This document shows, in pieces, positions 1 to 8,823 of a stretch of 64,000 nt of DNA. The DNA is taken from NCBI GenBank assembly GCA_033064195.1, contig JARBJD010000286.1, positions 1 to 64,000 on the forward strand, in the 5' to 3' direction. The notes under the pieces were generated by a model, which saw only the letters and a program-made list of their open reading frames with translations, was not told where the DNA came from and ran no database searches. The stretch comes from Blattamonas nauphoetae. Its lineage: Eukaryota > Preaxostyla > Oxymonadida. Position 1 is the stretch's first letter; the number at the start of each line of letters is the position of its first letter. The position numbers and the translations under genes were made by a program.

Positions 1-59
1 CACATCCGAGGAAAATCCAGAGGGAAAAAGGAAGTACCGCAAGGATTATTGATCCACCA

Positions 60-1007
60 ATGATGCCTAAAACAACAGAAAAAATTGTGTATCCTTTTCG
101 ATCAAAAATGCAGTTCATGTCGAAAGCAATTACTGGTGATCCACAGAAAACATCAGACAGAAAGGTTCCACAGAATTGTGATCGACCATACTTTTCTCCC
201 AAGTTTGGATCATGGGAAATTGATCTCGTTTTTATCCAATCACCAACTTCGAAAACAGTGTTGCAGATCTATCTCTTTGCCATTAACATCAACACTAAAT
301 ACCTGGTTGTGATTTCTGTTCTGGATAAATCATGGAGCAAAGTCAAGACTGCAATCAACGATCTGATTAATCATCGTGGAGTTCATGTCAACAACATTCG
401 AGGAGATGGTGAAGCAGCATGGACAAGTGGAGAAGCATCAGAGTTTTTCAAGGATCAGAATGTCAGCACATATTTCACAAGTTCGCCATTCACAAATCAC
501 AACAGAATTGTCGATCGAGTGATCAGAACAATCAGAGATGGATTCCAAGACAATGCAACACAGATGGCAAATCATTCACTGATGAACCAGATGGTGGAAT
601 ACTACAACATGACTCCTCATCGAGCGTACTGGAATAAGTTCACTCCACAGCAAGCACAAAACAATCGAGAAATCGAAGCACTGTATATCTCCAGTTGTGA
701 AGAGCAATTGAAGAACATCCAAAGACAACAAACAACACAGATGTTATGGAAATACAAACCAGGAAACATTCTTTTGATTCACCTTGATTTGGACAAGACT
801 GTTGCTAAGTTTCAGAAGAAGCGTAGACAGTTTCAATTCGTGGGGAAATTCATTGAATACAAGCACGGAAATGTCGTAGCGAAACTTCTGAATGGTCTCA
901 CCTGTCTTCCGAAAGTTGTCTACGTTCCAATCCAACACACAAAGTTCCATGCAGACTCTATTGACGACTTAACTCCAGAGTTCATTGCGGAATTCGGTCT
1001 ATTCTGA
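60..1007 (+). CDS. Polinton integrase (retroviral rve-type DDE)
   Basis: The protein is an RNase H-fold integrase of the retrovirus/Polinton type, which would join element ends to host DNA. The core lies at about residues 45-170 and holds the usual acidic motifs WEIDLV and RGDGEAAW, followed by the NHNRIVDRVIRT helix. The C-terminal region (about 225-300) has basic and aromatic residues like the chromodomain/SH3-like tails of this family. The reading frame stays open upstream to the window edge, so the true start may be further left. It sits at the edge of the capsid and ATPase cluster, as expected for the family. Confidence 0.85.
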   Translation: MMPKTTEKIVYPFRSKMQFMSKAITGDPQKTSDRKVPQNCDRPYFSPKFGSWEIDLVFIQSPTSKTVLQIYLFAININTKYLVVISVLDKSWSKVKTAINDLINHRGVHVNNIRGDGEAAWTSGEASEFFKDQNVSTYFTSSPFTNHNRIVDRVIRTIRDGFQDNATQMANHSLMNQMVEYYNMTPHRAYWNKFTPQQAQNNREIEALYISSCEEQLKNIQRQQTTQMLWKYKPGNILLIHLDLDKTVAKFQKKRRQFQFVGKFIEYKHGNVVAKLLNGLTCLPKVVYVPIQHTKFHADSIDDLTPEFIAEFGLF

Positions 1008-1058
1008 CCTCAGAACTTCGTTCGCTTCAATTTAGTCTAATCTCAAAAATGTTTCAAA

Positions 1059-1070
1059 TATTTTTATTTC
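1059..1070 (+). promoter_or_regulatory. T-rich element-gene promoter motif
   Basis: A TATTTTTATTTC block ends about 7 bases before the next start codon. The same motif recurs before the other genes of this element, suggesting a shared promoter of the kind known in virophages and Polintons. Confidence 0.55.
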
Positions 1071-1076
1071 ATTGAA

Positions 1077-1427
1077 ATGACATCATTGAAAATATTAGAA
1101 CCGTTTGATCCTGAGCAGAAAGAGTTCACAAACATCCACGACTTTCAGAGATACTTGGAGAAGAATAGAAAAGAACTGAATGAGTACACAACTCAGAAAC
1201 TGAATAGAATGATCCAAATTGATGGATATCGAATTACAAAAATAAGAGGTGAGATAGCACTGAGGAAACGATATGTTGATGCTTCCACTCCTCCTAATTC
1301 ACTCTCGATTGACCAAAGATTATCAGACATTGAAGAATCAATTCGAGCGTTGACAGATACTCTCAGTATGAGGCTTCGAAGTCTTGACGAGACCATCAGC
1401 AACCTTCTACAAGAGCTCGCCGACTAG
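1077..1427 (+). CDS. Small Polinton protein with helical/coiled-coil ends
   Basis: I do not recognise this 116-residue protein. It is strongly charged and predicted helical, with heptad-like leucines and isoleucines in the last 40 residues (ALTDTLSMRLRSLDETISNL), suggesting an oligomerising coiled coil. It follows the T-rich motif at 1059-1070 and ends tail-to-tail against the packaging ATPase with a 4-base overlap. A structural or scaffold role is possible but not shown. Confidence 0.6.
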   Translation: MTSLKILEPFDPEQKEFTNIHDFQRYLEKNRKELNEYTTQKLNRMIQIDGYRITKIRGEIALRKRYVDASTPPNSLSIDQRLSDIEESIRALTDTLSMRLRSLDETISNLLQELAD

Positions 1428-2263
1428 GCGGGTGCGACGCCTTCTTTGTTGATCTCATTCAGTGCAACTCCATCTGTATTGTATCGAAGAATGATTGCTT
1501 CACATTTTTGTTTCCGTTGATAGACATTCCAGAATTGTCGAATGTCAATTGGTGAGTTCAACTGAGGATAGACTCGACTGATTCGTTCTTTGTTGAATCC
1601 TCCAAAGATCCACATTGAATCGATGTTTGACTTCATATCTGCTGACAAACTGAACAGCTCATGCATTGTCAGAAAGAATGTGAACTTTGGCTGTCGATTC
1701 TCCAGTAGTAAGTCCATCATTGTCATTCTATTTTTGGATGCTCTTCGTTCCCCAAGAATTCTGCGACAGTCATCAAGAAGGATAATCGTTTGGAGATTCT
1801 TAACTGTGAAGTCATCAATGTAAAGAGCATCAAAGAGATCTTCTCTGCATTCATCAGTGATTCTGTTTTGCCATTGATTGTCTATGATCTCTTCATATGC
1901 AGCTTTCGATTCAGATAGTTCCAACAGAAATGGAAGTGCTTCATCATATTTGACTTTGACATAAGGAACGTTCAATATTGTTTTAAATTTGTCGAATGTA
2001 GGATCAATGTTCTTATCGGTGACGAAGACAAAGAGGTGAAACAGTTCATTTCTGACCTGAACATTTTGGAGTTTGGCAACTTCTCGAAGAGCATTAAATG
2101 TTTTTCCACTTCCTCTGTTACCAACGAGGACATTCACACTATTGCGATTGAAATTCAGATCTGGATGTATTTGTGATTGCACTTCATGAGAAACATTTCT
2201 ATGTGACGCTTCACTTAATTTTGCATTCACGTATGCTGTAAGAGATATTGGAGATTTGTTCAT
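1424..2263 (-). CDS. Polinton DNA-packaging ATPase (FtsK/HerA, A32-like)
   Basis: This protein is the virion DNA-packaging ATPase typical of Polintons, adenovirus-like and nucleocytoplasmic viruses. The Walker A motif GNRGSGKT lies near residues 47-54 and the Walker B-type motif IILLDDCRRIL near residue 160. At 279 residues the length fits the family. It would pump the element genome into capsids. It is encoded opposite to most of its neighbours and ends against the small gene at 1077-1427. Confidence 0.85.
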   Translation of the reverse strand: MNKSPISLTAYVNAKLSEASHRNVSHEVQSQIHPDLNFNRNSVNVLVGNRGSGKTFNALREVAKLQNVQVRNELFHLFVFVTDKNIDPTFDKFKTILNVPYVKVKYDEALPFLLELSESKAAYEEIIDNQWQNRITDECREDLFDALYIDDFTVKNLQTIILLDDCRRILGERRASKNRMTMMDLLLENRQPKFTFFLTMHELFSLSADMKSNIDSMWIFGGFNKERISRVYPQLNSPIDIRQFWNVYQRKQKCEAIILRYNTDGVALNEINKEGVAPA

Positions 2264-2297
2264 TTGTGATTTAACTCTAATTAAAATATACTTTTGG

Positions 2298-2310
2298 TTT
2301 TTTTATTTTG
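2298..2310 (+). promoter_or_regulatory. T-rich element-gene promoter motif
   Basis: A TTTTTTTATTTTG block lies about 15 bases before the start codon of the 320-residue gene. It matches the motif before the other plus-strand genes of the element. Confidence 0.5.
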
Positions 2311-2324
2311 TATGAAAACACTCA

Positions 2325-3287
2325 ATGTCACAAAAGATAGTGTACGTTCAACCACAAAGAAAAGCAACAGCGAAGAAACCAAAACTGAGATACGGACCAG
2401 AGACTCAAGCAGCATTGAAACGAATCTATGCCGACGATGATATTCAAACCAGACGCAATGATGCTCTGTGTAGTCTTCCATCAGCTCGTGAGTATATTGC
2501 GAGAACTGGACGAAATTGGACTGCAAAAATCGAACAATATGGACAAGTTCCTGATGTGATGGTCTACGATAATGATACTGGAGATCTGATTGCAGTCAAT
2601 GGTGCTATGCTAACTCCATACAACAGTAGACCAGTCAAAGAGACATACTACGCCATGAATCCAACACCAGACATGCGAAGACAGAAACCATACACATCAT
2701 TCAATCAAGAGAATGGAAGGAGAATCAAAGCTGTACATCGGAATTTCCTCAAAAATGGAACATACGATTTGCCAACGAATTATCGAGACATCAGCTATGA
2801 AGAGATGAAGACCAAACGATCTCAACAACCATATGCAATAATGAAGAAAGTTGTTGGCGACTTCATGACAAGTGTATTGGGAATAACTCGTGCAAGTCAA
2901 GGAAATCCCGCAAATCTTGAGAAACATGTCATAGACAATATGGTGTTCAATTCAATTCAATCGAAAGTAGCATCACAAATGTGGGACAAATGGCTTCATG
3001 ATCATGTACAGGACTACAATCCCAGTATGAAACAAAAGAAAGCCTTCAAGGAACAGATTCATCCTGTGTTTCTCCAAATGATCACTCAAGACTCAACTTT
3101 CTTAAAAGAATACTTCAATCACTATTCAGATGATATATCGACACTTTGCAATGAGCTGACACGCCAAGCCTATGCAACAAGAACAGATGATGATCTCGAT
3201 CAGTACCAAACTGAGATGCCTGGATATTATCGATTTGCTCAGTTGGACAGTTCTGGAATGGGAGCTATAGATCGAGCAGAAATGTGA
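2325..3287 (+). CDS. Unknown Polinton protein, 320 residues
   Basis: I do not recognise this protein by eye. It has a basic N-terminus (about 1-30, rich in K and R) and a mixed alpha/beta middle. The C-terminal half is largely helical and rich in M, H and Q. It lies between the packaging ATPase and the capsid genes, in the zone where Polintons usually keep minor virion proteins. A virion or DNA-binding role is therefore reasonable but unproven. It has its own T-rich upstream motif. Confidence 0.7.
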   Translation: MSQKIVYVQPQRKATAKKPKLRYGPETQAALKRIYADDDIQTRRNDALCSLPSAREYIARTGRNWTAKIEQYGQVPDVMVYDNDTGDLIAVNGAMLTPYNSRPVKETYYAMNPTPDMRRQKPYTSFNQENGRRIKAVHRNFLKNGTYDLPTNYRDISYEEMKTKRSQQPYAIMKKVVGDFMTSVLGITRASQGNPANLEKHVIDNMVFNSIQSKVASQMWDKWLHDHVQDYNPSMKQKKAFKEQIHPVFLQMITQDSTFLKEYFNHYSDDISTLCNELTRQAYATRTDDDLDQYQTEMPGYYRFAQLDSSGMGAIDRAEM

Positions 3288-3306
3288 ATTTAAAAACATT
3301 AATATA

Positions 3307-3320
3307 TATTTTTTATTTTT
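3307..3320 (+). promoter_or_regulatory. T-rich element-gene promoter motif
   Basis: A TATTTTTTATTTTT block lies about 10 bases before the next start codon, in the same spacing as at the other genes. Confidence 0.55.
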
Positions 3321-3330
3321 ATAGAAAGTG

Positions 3331-3915
3331 ATGCAACCAATTCTAAGTTGTCAATTTACGAAACACACAAGTTCTTCTTCAGTACCAACATCAATCACCA
3401 ACAATGTCATCATCGATAACAAAGGATCCAATTCGGGAAGATCGAAACTCGAAGATCGTAATGAACAATGCGCGAATGTTGAACTCGAGAATGTTCCAGG
3501 TGCTTACGATCCACCACTGGAGACATATCCATCAGCTCCAATCCAAAGTCGTTCTATTCCATTGCGCGAATACACTTCCAATATTTCAGCATTCAAAGAT
3601 CAGTTATTACTCGTCTACAAGAATGCATTCGCTTGTGAAAAGAAACTGCTGAATAATCTCATTGAACCGTCGAAGAAACTGATCACAAACCAAAGTGATT
3701 TATGTGCACTGATTGCGACACTCACTGGGATCAATGATGTGGTGATTGAACTGGATGACCTGTCTGATAAGTGCCTATGTCTGAATAAACTCCCAGTGTT
3801 TAGAACCATTTTCAAGATCCTTGTTGGAGGAAAAGACATGAGCATTGCCTACAATGAAGCATACAACACAATCCTCAATTATGGCATTTCTCTGACGAAA
3901 GCAATACCCCGTTAG
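3331..3915 (+). CDS. Unknown Polinton protein, about 194 residues
   Basis: I do not recognise this gene. The first 80 residues are Ser/Asn/Pro-rich and probably disordered. The remaining part (about 85-194) is predicted helical, with regular leucines and a cysteine-containing segment (DDLSDKCLCLNKLP). The start at 3331 is chosen because it is the first ATG after the T-rich motif. A small hairpin follows the stop codon. The position among virion genes suggests a structural role, but no family can be named. Confidence 0.6.
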   Translation: MQPILSCQFTKHTSSSSVPTSITNNVIIDNKGSNSGRSKLEDRNEQCANVELENVPGAYDPPLETYPSAPIQSRSIPLREYTSNISAFKDQLLLVYKNAFACEKKLLNNLIEPSKKLITNQSDLCALIATLTGINDVVIELDDLSDKCLCLNKLPVFRTIFKILVGGKDMSIAYNEAYNTILNYGISLTKAIPR

Positions 3916-3920
3916 GGCAG

Positions 3921-3938
3921 AAATCTCTTCTGAGATTT
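3921..3938 (+). terminator. Stem-loop after a Polinton gene
   Basis: AAATCTC pairs with GAGATTT around a 4-base loop, followed by a run of T. It sits between one element gene and the promoter motif of the next and could mark a 3' end. Similar small hairpins follow the gene ending at 8338. Confidence 0.35.
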
Positions 3939-3966
3939 TTTCCCCGCTAAAATTATTAATGAATTG

Positions 3967-3980
3967 TATTTTTTATTTTT
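3967..3980 (+). promoter_or_regulatory. T-rich element-gene promoter motif
   Basis: A TATTTTTTATTTTT block is followed by CTATAAATGG, so the motif runs almost directly into the start codon. The same arrangement recurs before 6620. Confidence 0.6.
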
Positions 3981-3986
3981 CTATAA

Positions 3987-4328
3987 ATGGCACCAGGAAG
4001 TTTCAACAAACTCAAAAATATCGGCAAGCAATTCTTTCAATTCATCAAACCTCTAGCTCCAACATTGCTTCAAGTCGGTGGTGGATTGCTCTCTCAAACG
4101 AACAGTAAATTTGGACAAACAGCTGGAGGAATACTCAATGGATTAGGAGGAATGATGGACGTTTATCAACAGTCTCGCAGAGGCTCTGAGTGGGACACTC
4201 AACAAAATAAGGCGATCAATCGTCAACAAAAACCACAGATGATTGAGTACGAACCTCCACGAAATGGTCGATTCTCAAATGATGATATGCCACTCTCGTC
4301 AAATTCCAAAATTCAATTCAAAGGATAA
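3987..4328 (+). CDS. Short hydrophobic virion-type protein A
   Basis: This 113-residue protein starts MAPGSFNKLKNIGKQF. Residues 1-25 form a likely amphipathic helix, followed by a Gly/Leu-rich hydrophobic stretch (about 28-60) and a polar, disordered tail. It resembles the next gene in its MAPG start and N-terminal layout, so the two look like diverged duplicates. Short amphipathic proteins of this sort in adenovirus-like viruses are capsid cement or membrane-active proteins. That role is an inference from layout only. Confidence 0.6.
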   Translation: MAPGSFNKLKNIGKQFFQFIKPLAPTLLQVGGGLLSQTNSKFGQTAGGILNGLGGMMDVYQQSRRGSEWDTQQNKAINRQQKPQMIEYEPPRNGRFSNDDMPLSSNSKIQFKG

Positions 4329-4348
4329 TAATTCACTAGTATTCGAAT

Positions 4349-4360
4349 ATTTTTATTTTC
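4349..4360 (+). promoter_or_regulatory. T-rich element-gene promoter motif
   Basis: A TATTTTTATTTT block is followed within about six bases by the start codon of the second MAPG protein. Confidence 0.55.
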
Positions 4361-4365
4361 AATAA

Positions 4366-4665
4366 ATGGCACCAGGTTGGTTATCAAAATTAGCAGCAGT
4401 CGGTAAAAATATACTCAGAGTTGGAGCTCCATTTCTGAATCTCATTCCCTTCGTTGGACCATTGATTTCTAAGGTAGCACAGACAGGAATTGAGATGATC
4501 CCAGATGTGAAGTCGGATCAGCAAATCCACGCAGAAAAGATGGCACAATATGAGCAAGCAATTAATGAAGGAAACACAGCAGTTGCGAACAAACTCAGAG
4601 GAGAAATAATGAAACTAGAAGAAAAGCTGAAACCGAAAGCGAAGAAACCAAAAAAGAAAAAGTAA
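4366..4665 (+). CDS. Short hydrophobic virion-type protein B with Lys-rich tail
   Basis: This 99-residue protein starts MAPGWLSKLAAVGKN and is a likely paralogue of the preceding gene. An amphipathic or hydrophobic N-terminal half (about 1-45, including LIPFVGPLISKV) is followed by a charged helix and a tail of about 15 residues that is nearly all lysine. The basic tail suggests nucleic-acid binding, while the front could insert into a membrane or pack under the capsid. No named family is assigned. Confidence 0.6.
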   Translation: MAPGWLSKLAAVGKNILRVGAPFLNLIPFVGPLISKVAQTGIEMIPDVKSDQQIHAEKMAQYEQAINEGNTAVANKLRGEIMKLEEKLKPKAKKPKKKK

Positions 4666-4686
4666 CTAGAGTTAAAGCATAAATGT

Positions 4687-4700
4687 AATTTTTTATTTTT
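4687..4700 (+). promoter_or_regulatory. T-rich element-gene promoter motif
   Basis: An AATTTTTTATTTTT block precedes the first large capsid-type gene by about seven bases. Confidence 0.55.
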
Positions 4701-4706
4701 GATAAA

Positions 4707-6383
4707 ATGAACTCGCATATAACACATCTAACAAACAAAAGAACGGGAGCATCATCATTGACTGGAAATACCACAGGAAGGATAGAATACACGAGAGATG
4801 ACATTGGTCAAATACAACAACAATTAATGTCTGAACATCACATTAACTACCTCATGAATGATGGAGCTCACAGTACTTCTATTCAAGAATTGAAACCATC
4901 AGAGAATGCACGCTTCTACACGGGACAAGAGATCATCATTCCGTTGACTGGTAATCAGGACATATGTCAAATTGATGATTCATTCATTACGTTCACTATG
5001 ACGGCGACATTGAGACTCAACAATTGGAACACAACTGCTGGGAAGGTTGGATCGTACATGAATGAGAGAATCTTCATTTTCGTGGGACTCAAACATTCAG
5101 CATCAATCTTTCGTGACCTTACTGTTCTTCACAACAATCAGAGAATCATCAGCACAACAAACAATGATGTATCAATGGAATCTCACATCTACAATATGAT
5201 AAAACCGAAGAGTCAATTGGAGAATCGAAAACATTGTCACACACCTTGGCAGAATGCTTGGAATCATGATGAATCGGTTGCTGGTGTTTATATTCCACTT
5301 TCGGATTTTACAACGACGTCCGGAACAGGAGTGTTTCAAGACACAATCGATGTGCCAATTCGTGTGTCGATTAATCTTGAAGATCTTCTCATTTTCTCAG
5401 GGATGACTGACTATCCAAAATGTCTCTTTGGCGATTTGAAATTGAGTGTTCACATGAACGAAGATGCATTTGTTTGTTGTTCTGTAAATCCTGAACTCAC
5501 TTTGAAAGATACACTATCATCACTCGTAACTGGAACAGCAGCAGCACCAACGATTAAAGCAGCAATTCTCAATTGTATTCAACATCGTCCATATTTTCTG
5601 AACAATCTCAGAACCTCATGCACCAAGAACTATGTTCAAATTGGTCAATCATTTCAGCAACCAACAGTTACAAAGGACATTGTTTGTTCAACAGCCAATG
5701 TCGTGACAACAGAACCAGAATATGTGGATCAGTACATCTCATTAAATGTCACAAACTATCGGATTGATGATGTGTATTGCATGAGTGCTGGATACAAAAT
5801 GAAAGATGGTGCGATAAAGAATCTCAAAGAGATGTATCAGAATCGTCCTGGAACAATTCCAGCTGAGAAGATCTCATTCTATCCATTTCAGAAGGCCCCA
5901 ACAGCAACTGGAATTGATTGTACTCAGCAAATGGTGGTGGTGAATGCAAAGGATATTATGCTCCTCTTTCGTCATTACGACAATGAAGTCACATGTTTCC
6001 ACAACCCAATGCAGAAGAACATCCAAGTGACTTTACAAAACAGGTATTATCCAGAACAACCGACAACAACTATTGGAGCTCGCTTCTATCAGTTCGCATT
6101 ATCAACTCTCAATCTCGATTCGTACCTCGCTGTTCCTGATGATTTGGAGCGATCACTGACGGATTCTCTCGTTGAAGAGAAACTCACTGGTGACGGAACA
6201 TATCCCAATGAAACAATGACAAGAGTTCGTCCAGTTCATGACAATACTGACTTCCTTCTGTGCTTTCCTACTCAGAGAAGTGGATGTCCAACGAACTGCA
6301 ATGATTCCATCAGTTCAAAAGGAAACACTGCGGTCACTTTGAGATCACATCCAATCTATCAAGGTAATCTCGATACATACTAA
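4707..6383 (+). CDS. Large capsid-type protein, paralogue 1
   Basis: This large, beta-rich protein matches the next large gene along much of its length. Shared blocks include IRDL/FRDL-type segments near residue 135, a W-x-N-x-x-x-x-D/M-x-S-V-C/A-G block near residue 185, and YPKCLFGDLKLSVH against YPNSIFGNLRLRFH near residue 250. Its size, position and abundance of beta-strand-like segments fit a major capsid protein of the double jelly-roll kind used by Polintons. The fold is inferred, not shown. Having two such paralogues side by side is unusual. Confidence 0.65.
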   Translation: MNSHITHLTNKRTGASSLTGNTTGRIEYTRDDIGQIQQQLMSEHHINYLMNDGAHSTSIQELKPSENARFYTGQEIIIPLTGNQDICQIDDSFITFTMTATLRLNNWNTTAGKVGSYMNERIFIFVGLKHSASIFRDLTVLHNNQRIISTTNNDVSMESHIYNMIKPKSQLENRKHCHTPWQNAWNHDESVAGVYIPLSDFTTTSGTGVFQDTIDVPIRVSINLEDLLIFSGMTDYPKCLFGDLKLSVHMNEDAFVCCSVNPELTLKDTLSSLVTGTAAAPTIKAAILNCIQHRPYFLNNLRTSCTKNYVQIGQSFQQPTVTKDIVCSTANVVTTEPEYVDQYISLNVTNYRIDDVYCMSAGYKMKDGAIKNLKEMYQNRPGTIPAEKISFYPFQKAPTATGIDCTQQMVVVNAKDIMLLFRHYDNEVTCFHNPMQKNIQVTLQNRYYPEQPTTTIGARFYQFALSTLNLDSYLAVPDDLERSLTDSLVEEKLTGDGTYPNETMTRVRPVHDNTDFLLCFPTQRSGCPTNCNDSISSKGNTAVTLRSHPIYQGNLDTY

Positions 6384-6598
6384 AATGTATACAACCCAAG
6401 TCAAAGTGGTGGTGATATGACAACATTTACACATCCTCCAGCACCGTTTCTAGCCACAACTGCTACCACGTGGTGGGTCCTACGATACAGTAATGGTGAA
6501 CCAAAAGTTGAGTACTATCCGAATCACACATTGAAAGCGTTGCACAAAGATTTGGGAATTATTCCAAATTGAAAATGACAAAAGAAAATAATGATATT

Positions 6599-6613
6599 GT
6601 ATTTTTTATTTTT
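6599..6613 (+). promoter_or_regulatory. T-rich element-gene promoter motif
   Basis: A TATTTTTTATTTTTC block is followed by TATAAATG, the same arrangement as at 3967-3980. Confidence 0.6.
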
Positions 6614-6619
6614 CTATAA

Positions 6620-8338
6620 ATGAGAAGTTTCAGATCAAATCAATCCAAACCAACATCGACATTAATTGAGCAAATTGAAGTGCAATCATATCTGCCAAAA
6701 CAATGGGATTCAGAACCTCACATCTACTCCATCCAAGAAGTACATCCAACAAATCCTCCTATGCCGTGCAGAATTGGAGATGAGATTGAAGTTCCATTGT
6801 GTTATGATGGTCATGATGTGACTGAGTTTGCGAAGAGTCATTTGCGTATAGATCTAACAATCAATGTGTCATATCAAAAACCAGCACAATGGGGGAAAAG
6901 TAGTATAGCTTACTACGGAATGTTCTACGGTTTCAAGTCATCCTCAGATGCAATTCGAGATATGAGATTGGTGGACAATAAAGGAAACATCATTGACAAT
7001 TCACTTCAGAACAATCACGTTCATGAATCGTTTCTGTATCACACTTTCAAGTCGTATGAAGAGAAAAACAATATGAAGCATTGTTACAGTCTGTGGGAAA
7101 ATGTTCAGAACATGGATCCAAGTGTGTGTGGAGCATATTTAATACCAAAGGAATGTACAGCAACCTCCTATGCGTTAACCATTCCTCTTGTAATACCATT
7201 TGTGAATCTCCTTCCACTAAGTACATTTGATCAATATCCGAATTCAATCTTTGGCAATTTACGTTTACGATTTCATTTAACGACTGATTCACTTGTGTAT
7301 TGTCCCATTCGAGCATCAACCGTCATTCAACACACGTTACAAGAAAAATATGATACCCCTCATGCCGGGCCGATTGATATGAATGTTCCGAAAGATTATA
7401 TTCAGATGATGCATGATGGAAAATGGTCAACTTTAACTATGGAGTTTACCCAAATCGGGAATCCAGTTCTTCAAGTTGAAAGACATAGAGGACCTAGCCA
7501 CGCCTTTGGACCAGCGACTAAGGACTCGAATTGGGATTGGCTAGAAACTAAACAGACAACTTCAACTGTCCTCTCCTCATCTGTGGATAAAGTCGCTTCG
7601 ATTTGTTACGGATATCAAATTACTGATGCAACGAAACAATCCCTCTTCAACACTTACTCAAAAACTTTGTATGTCATTAAAGCAGAAAGAATTGACACAC
7701 AATCATTTCAATCATCTGCAAATGCCATGGGAGTGAGATCAAACATCAGTATCAAACTCAACAATCTCATGAATCTAATGTGCTTGTTCCCTGAAAGACC
7801 AAACGAATGTACAGTCTTCAGAAATCCTCACTATGTTGGTCACTTCGAAATGCTTGGATCCAACTTTCCCAATTTCCCAATGTCAACAATATCACCAGAG
7901 TTCTATCAAATGATGATGGTGAATGGTGATTTCATTGGTTGTTCCGCAACAGAAGAGTTTGAGAATTCCATTTGTTCATCTCGAATTTGGGAAAAAAGGA
8001 GTTTGGATGACATAAATCAGCACAAGAAAATTAAACCATTCACAGATGCAACTTGTTTCACATTCATGGTTCCAACAGATCGAAGTGAAATCGCTGGTGG
8101 TGAAGAAGGTATATCGACAGCTGAGTCAGTGAACATTGTCTTCAGAGGATCACCAATCAATCAGGGAGAACTCGATCCATATTTCACCTCAACTCCAGAA
8201 GGTCCTCCTCCACCTATTTTGGCATTGCATCAGGCTACTTACTGGTTGTTCTGGATTGAGAATGGACAACCACGAGTGCGATATGTCATTGATCGTCGAC
8301 TTCAAGAAGCATGTGAAGAAGTGAAGAGAGGTTATTAA
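6620..8338 (+). CDS. Large capsid-type protein, paralogue 2
   Basis: The 572-residue product is the paralogue of the preceding large gene, with the shared blocks described there. Differences are spread along the whole protein, so the duplication is old compared with the age of this copy. One paralogue may form the capsid faces and the other a special position, or both may mix in one shell; this is inference. Two small hairpins (8337-8349 and 8356-8368) follow the gene. Confidence 0.65.
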   Translation: MRSFRSNQSKPTSTLIEQIEVQSYLPKQWDSEPHIYSIQEVHPTNPPMPCRIGDEIEVPLCYDGHDVTEFAKSHLRIDLTINVSYQKPAQWGKSSIAYYGMFYGFKSSSDAIRDMRLVDNKGNIIDNSLQNNHVHESFLYHTFKSYEEKNNMKHCYSLWENVQNMDPSVCGAYLIPKECTATSYALTIPLVIPFVNLLPLSTFDQYPNSIFGNLRLRFHLTTDSLVYCPIRASTVIQHTLQEKYDTPHAGPIDMNVPKDYIQMMHDGKWSTLTMEFTQIGNPVLQVERHRGPSHAFGPATKDSNWDWLETKQTTSTVLSSSVDKVASICYGYQITDATKQSLFNTYSKTLYVIKAERIDTQSFQSSANAMGVRSNISIKLNNLMNLMCLFPERPNECTVFRNPHYVGHFEMLGSNFPNFPMSTISPEFYQMMMVNGDFIGCSATEEFENSICSSRIWEKRSLDDINQHKKIKPFTDATCFTFMVPTDRSEIAGGEEGISTAESVNIVFRGSPINQGELDPYFTSTPEGPPPPILALHQATYWLFWIENGQPRVRYVIDRRLQEACEEVKRGY

Positions 8339-8368
8339 TGCTTCGCATTTCTAAGATGACGAAGTCAT
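8337..8368 (+). terminator. Pair of small hairpins after capsid paralogue 2
   Basis: AATGC-TTC-GCATT (8337-8349) and ATGAC-GAA-GTCAT (8356-8368) are two perfect five-base-pair stems with three-base loops, placed between a stop codon and the next promoter motif. They may act in 3'-end formation. Confidence 0.35.
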
Positions 8369-8388
8369 ATTACTAAATCAAATATGAT

Positions 8389-8399
8389 ATTTTATTTTT
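8389..8399 (+). promoter_or_regulatory. T-rich element-gene promoter motif
   Basis: A TATTTTATTTT block lies about 14 bases before the start codon of the 136-residue gene. Confidence 0.5.
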
Positions 8400-8412
8400 G
8401 TAGAAAACACAA

Positions 8413-8823
8413 ATGGTGAAGCGTTATTTCTCAATTCAGAATTCTCACACTGCTCAACTCCCTCCTGATTTTACAAATTCCAGAAATCAAAAATATGTTC
8501 ACTTTCTTGACTGCAAACTCATTCATGTGAGGGAGGACATTGATGGTTCAACAACAGTCATTTCAAAAGACATTCCTCAGCACATTACAATCCACGGTGA
8601 TTGGATTCAGACTGACGCATTCAATGATTCATTTGTTGCTTTCTGTAATGAACAGATTGCGAAGCGAAAGAAGTGGGAATTAAGTACTCGACAATCAATA
8701 GTGAAGATCTGGTTCAAAGACAGTTCTGGTGAATCAATCGAGATGGAAACAACGGAGACAATCAATGGAAAAATAATCAGAGAGTATTATGAATTCCTTG
8801 TTGATCTCATGTTGGAGTATTAG
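8413..8823 (+). CDS. Unknown Polinton protein, 136 residues
   Basis: I do not recognise this protein. It appears beta-rich in the first 80 residues, with alternating hydrophobic residues around KYVHFLDCKLIHVRED and TTVISKDIPQHITIHGDWI. It has a charged C-terminal part. It follows the second capsid gene and ends tail-to-tail against the fibre-like gene with a 17-base overlap, so a small virion part is a fair guess. Confidence 0.55.
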   Translation: MVKRYFSIQNSHTAQLPPDFTNSRNQKYVHFLDCKLIHVREDIDGSTTVISKDIPQHITIHGDWIQTDAFNDSFVAFCNEQIAKRKKWELSTRQSIVKIWFKDSSGESIEMETTETINGKIIREYYEFLVDLMLEY

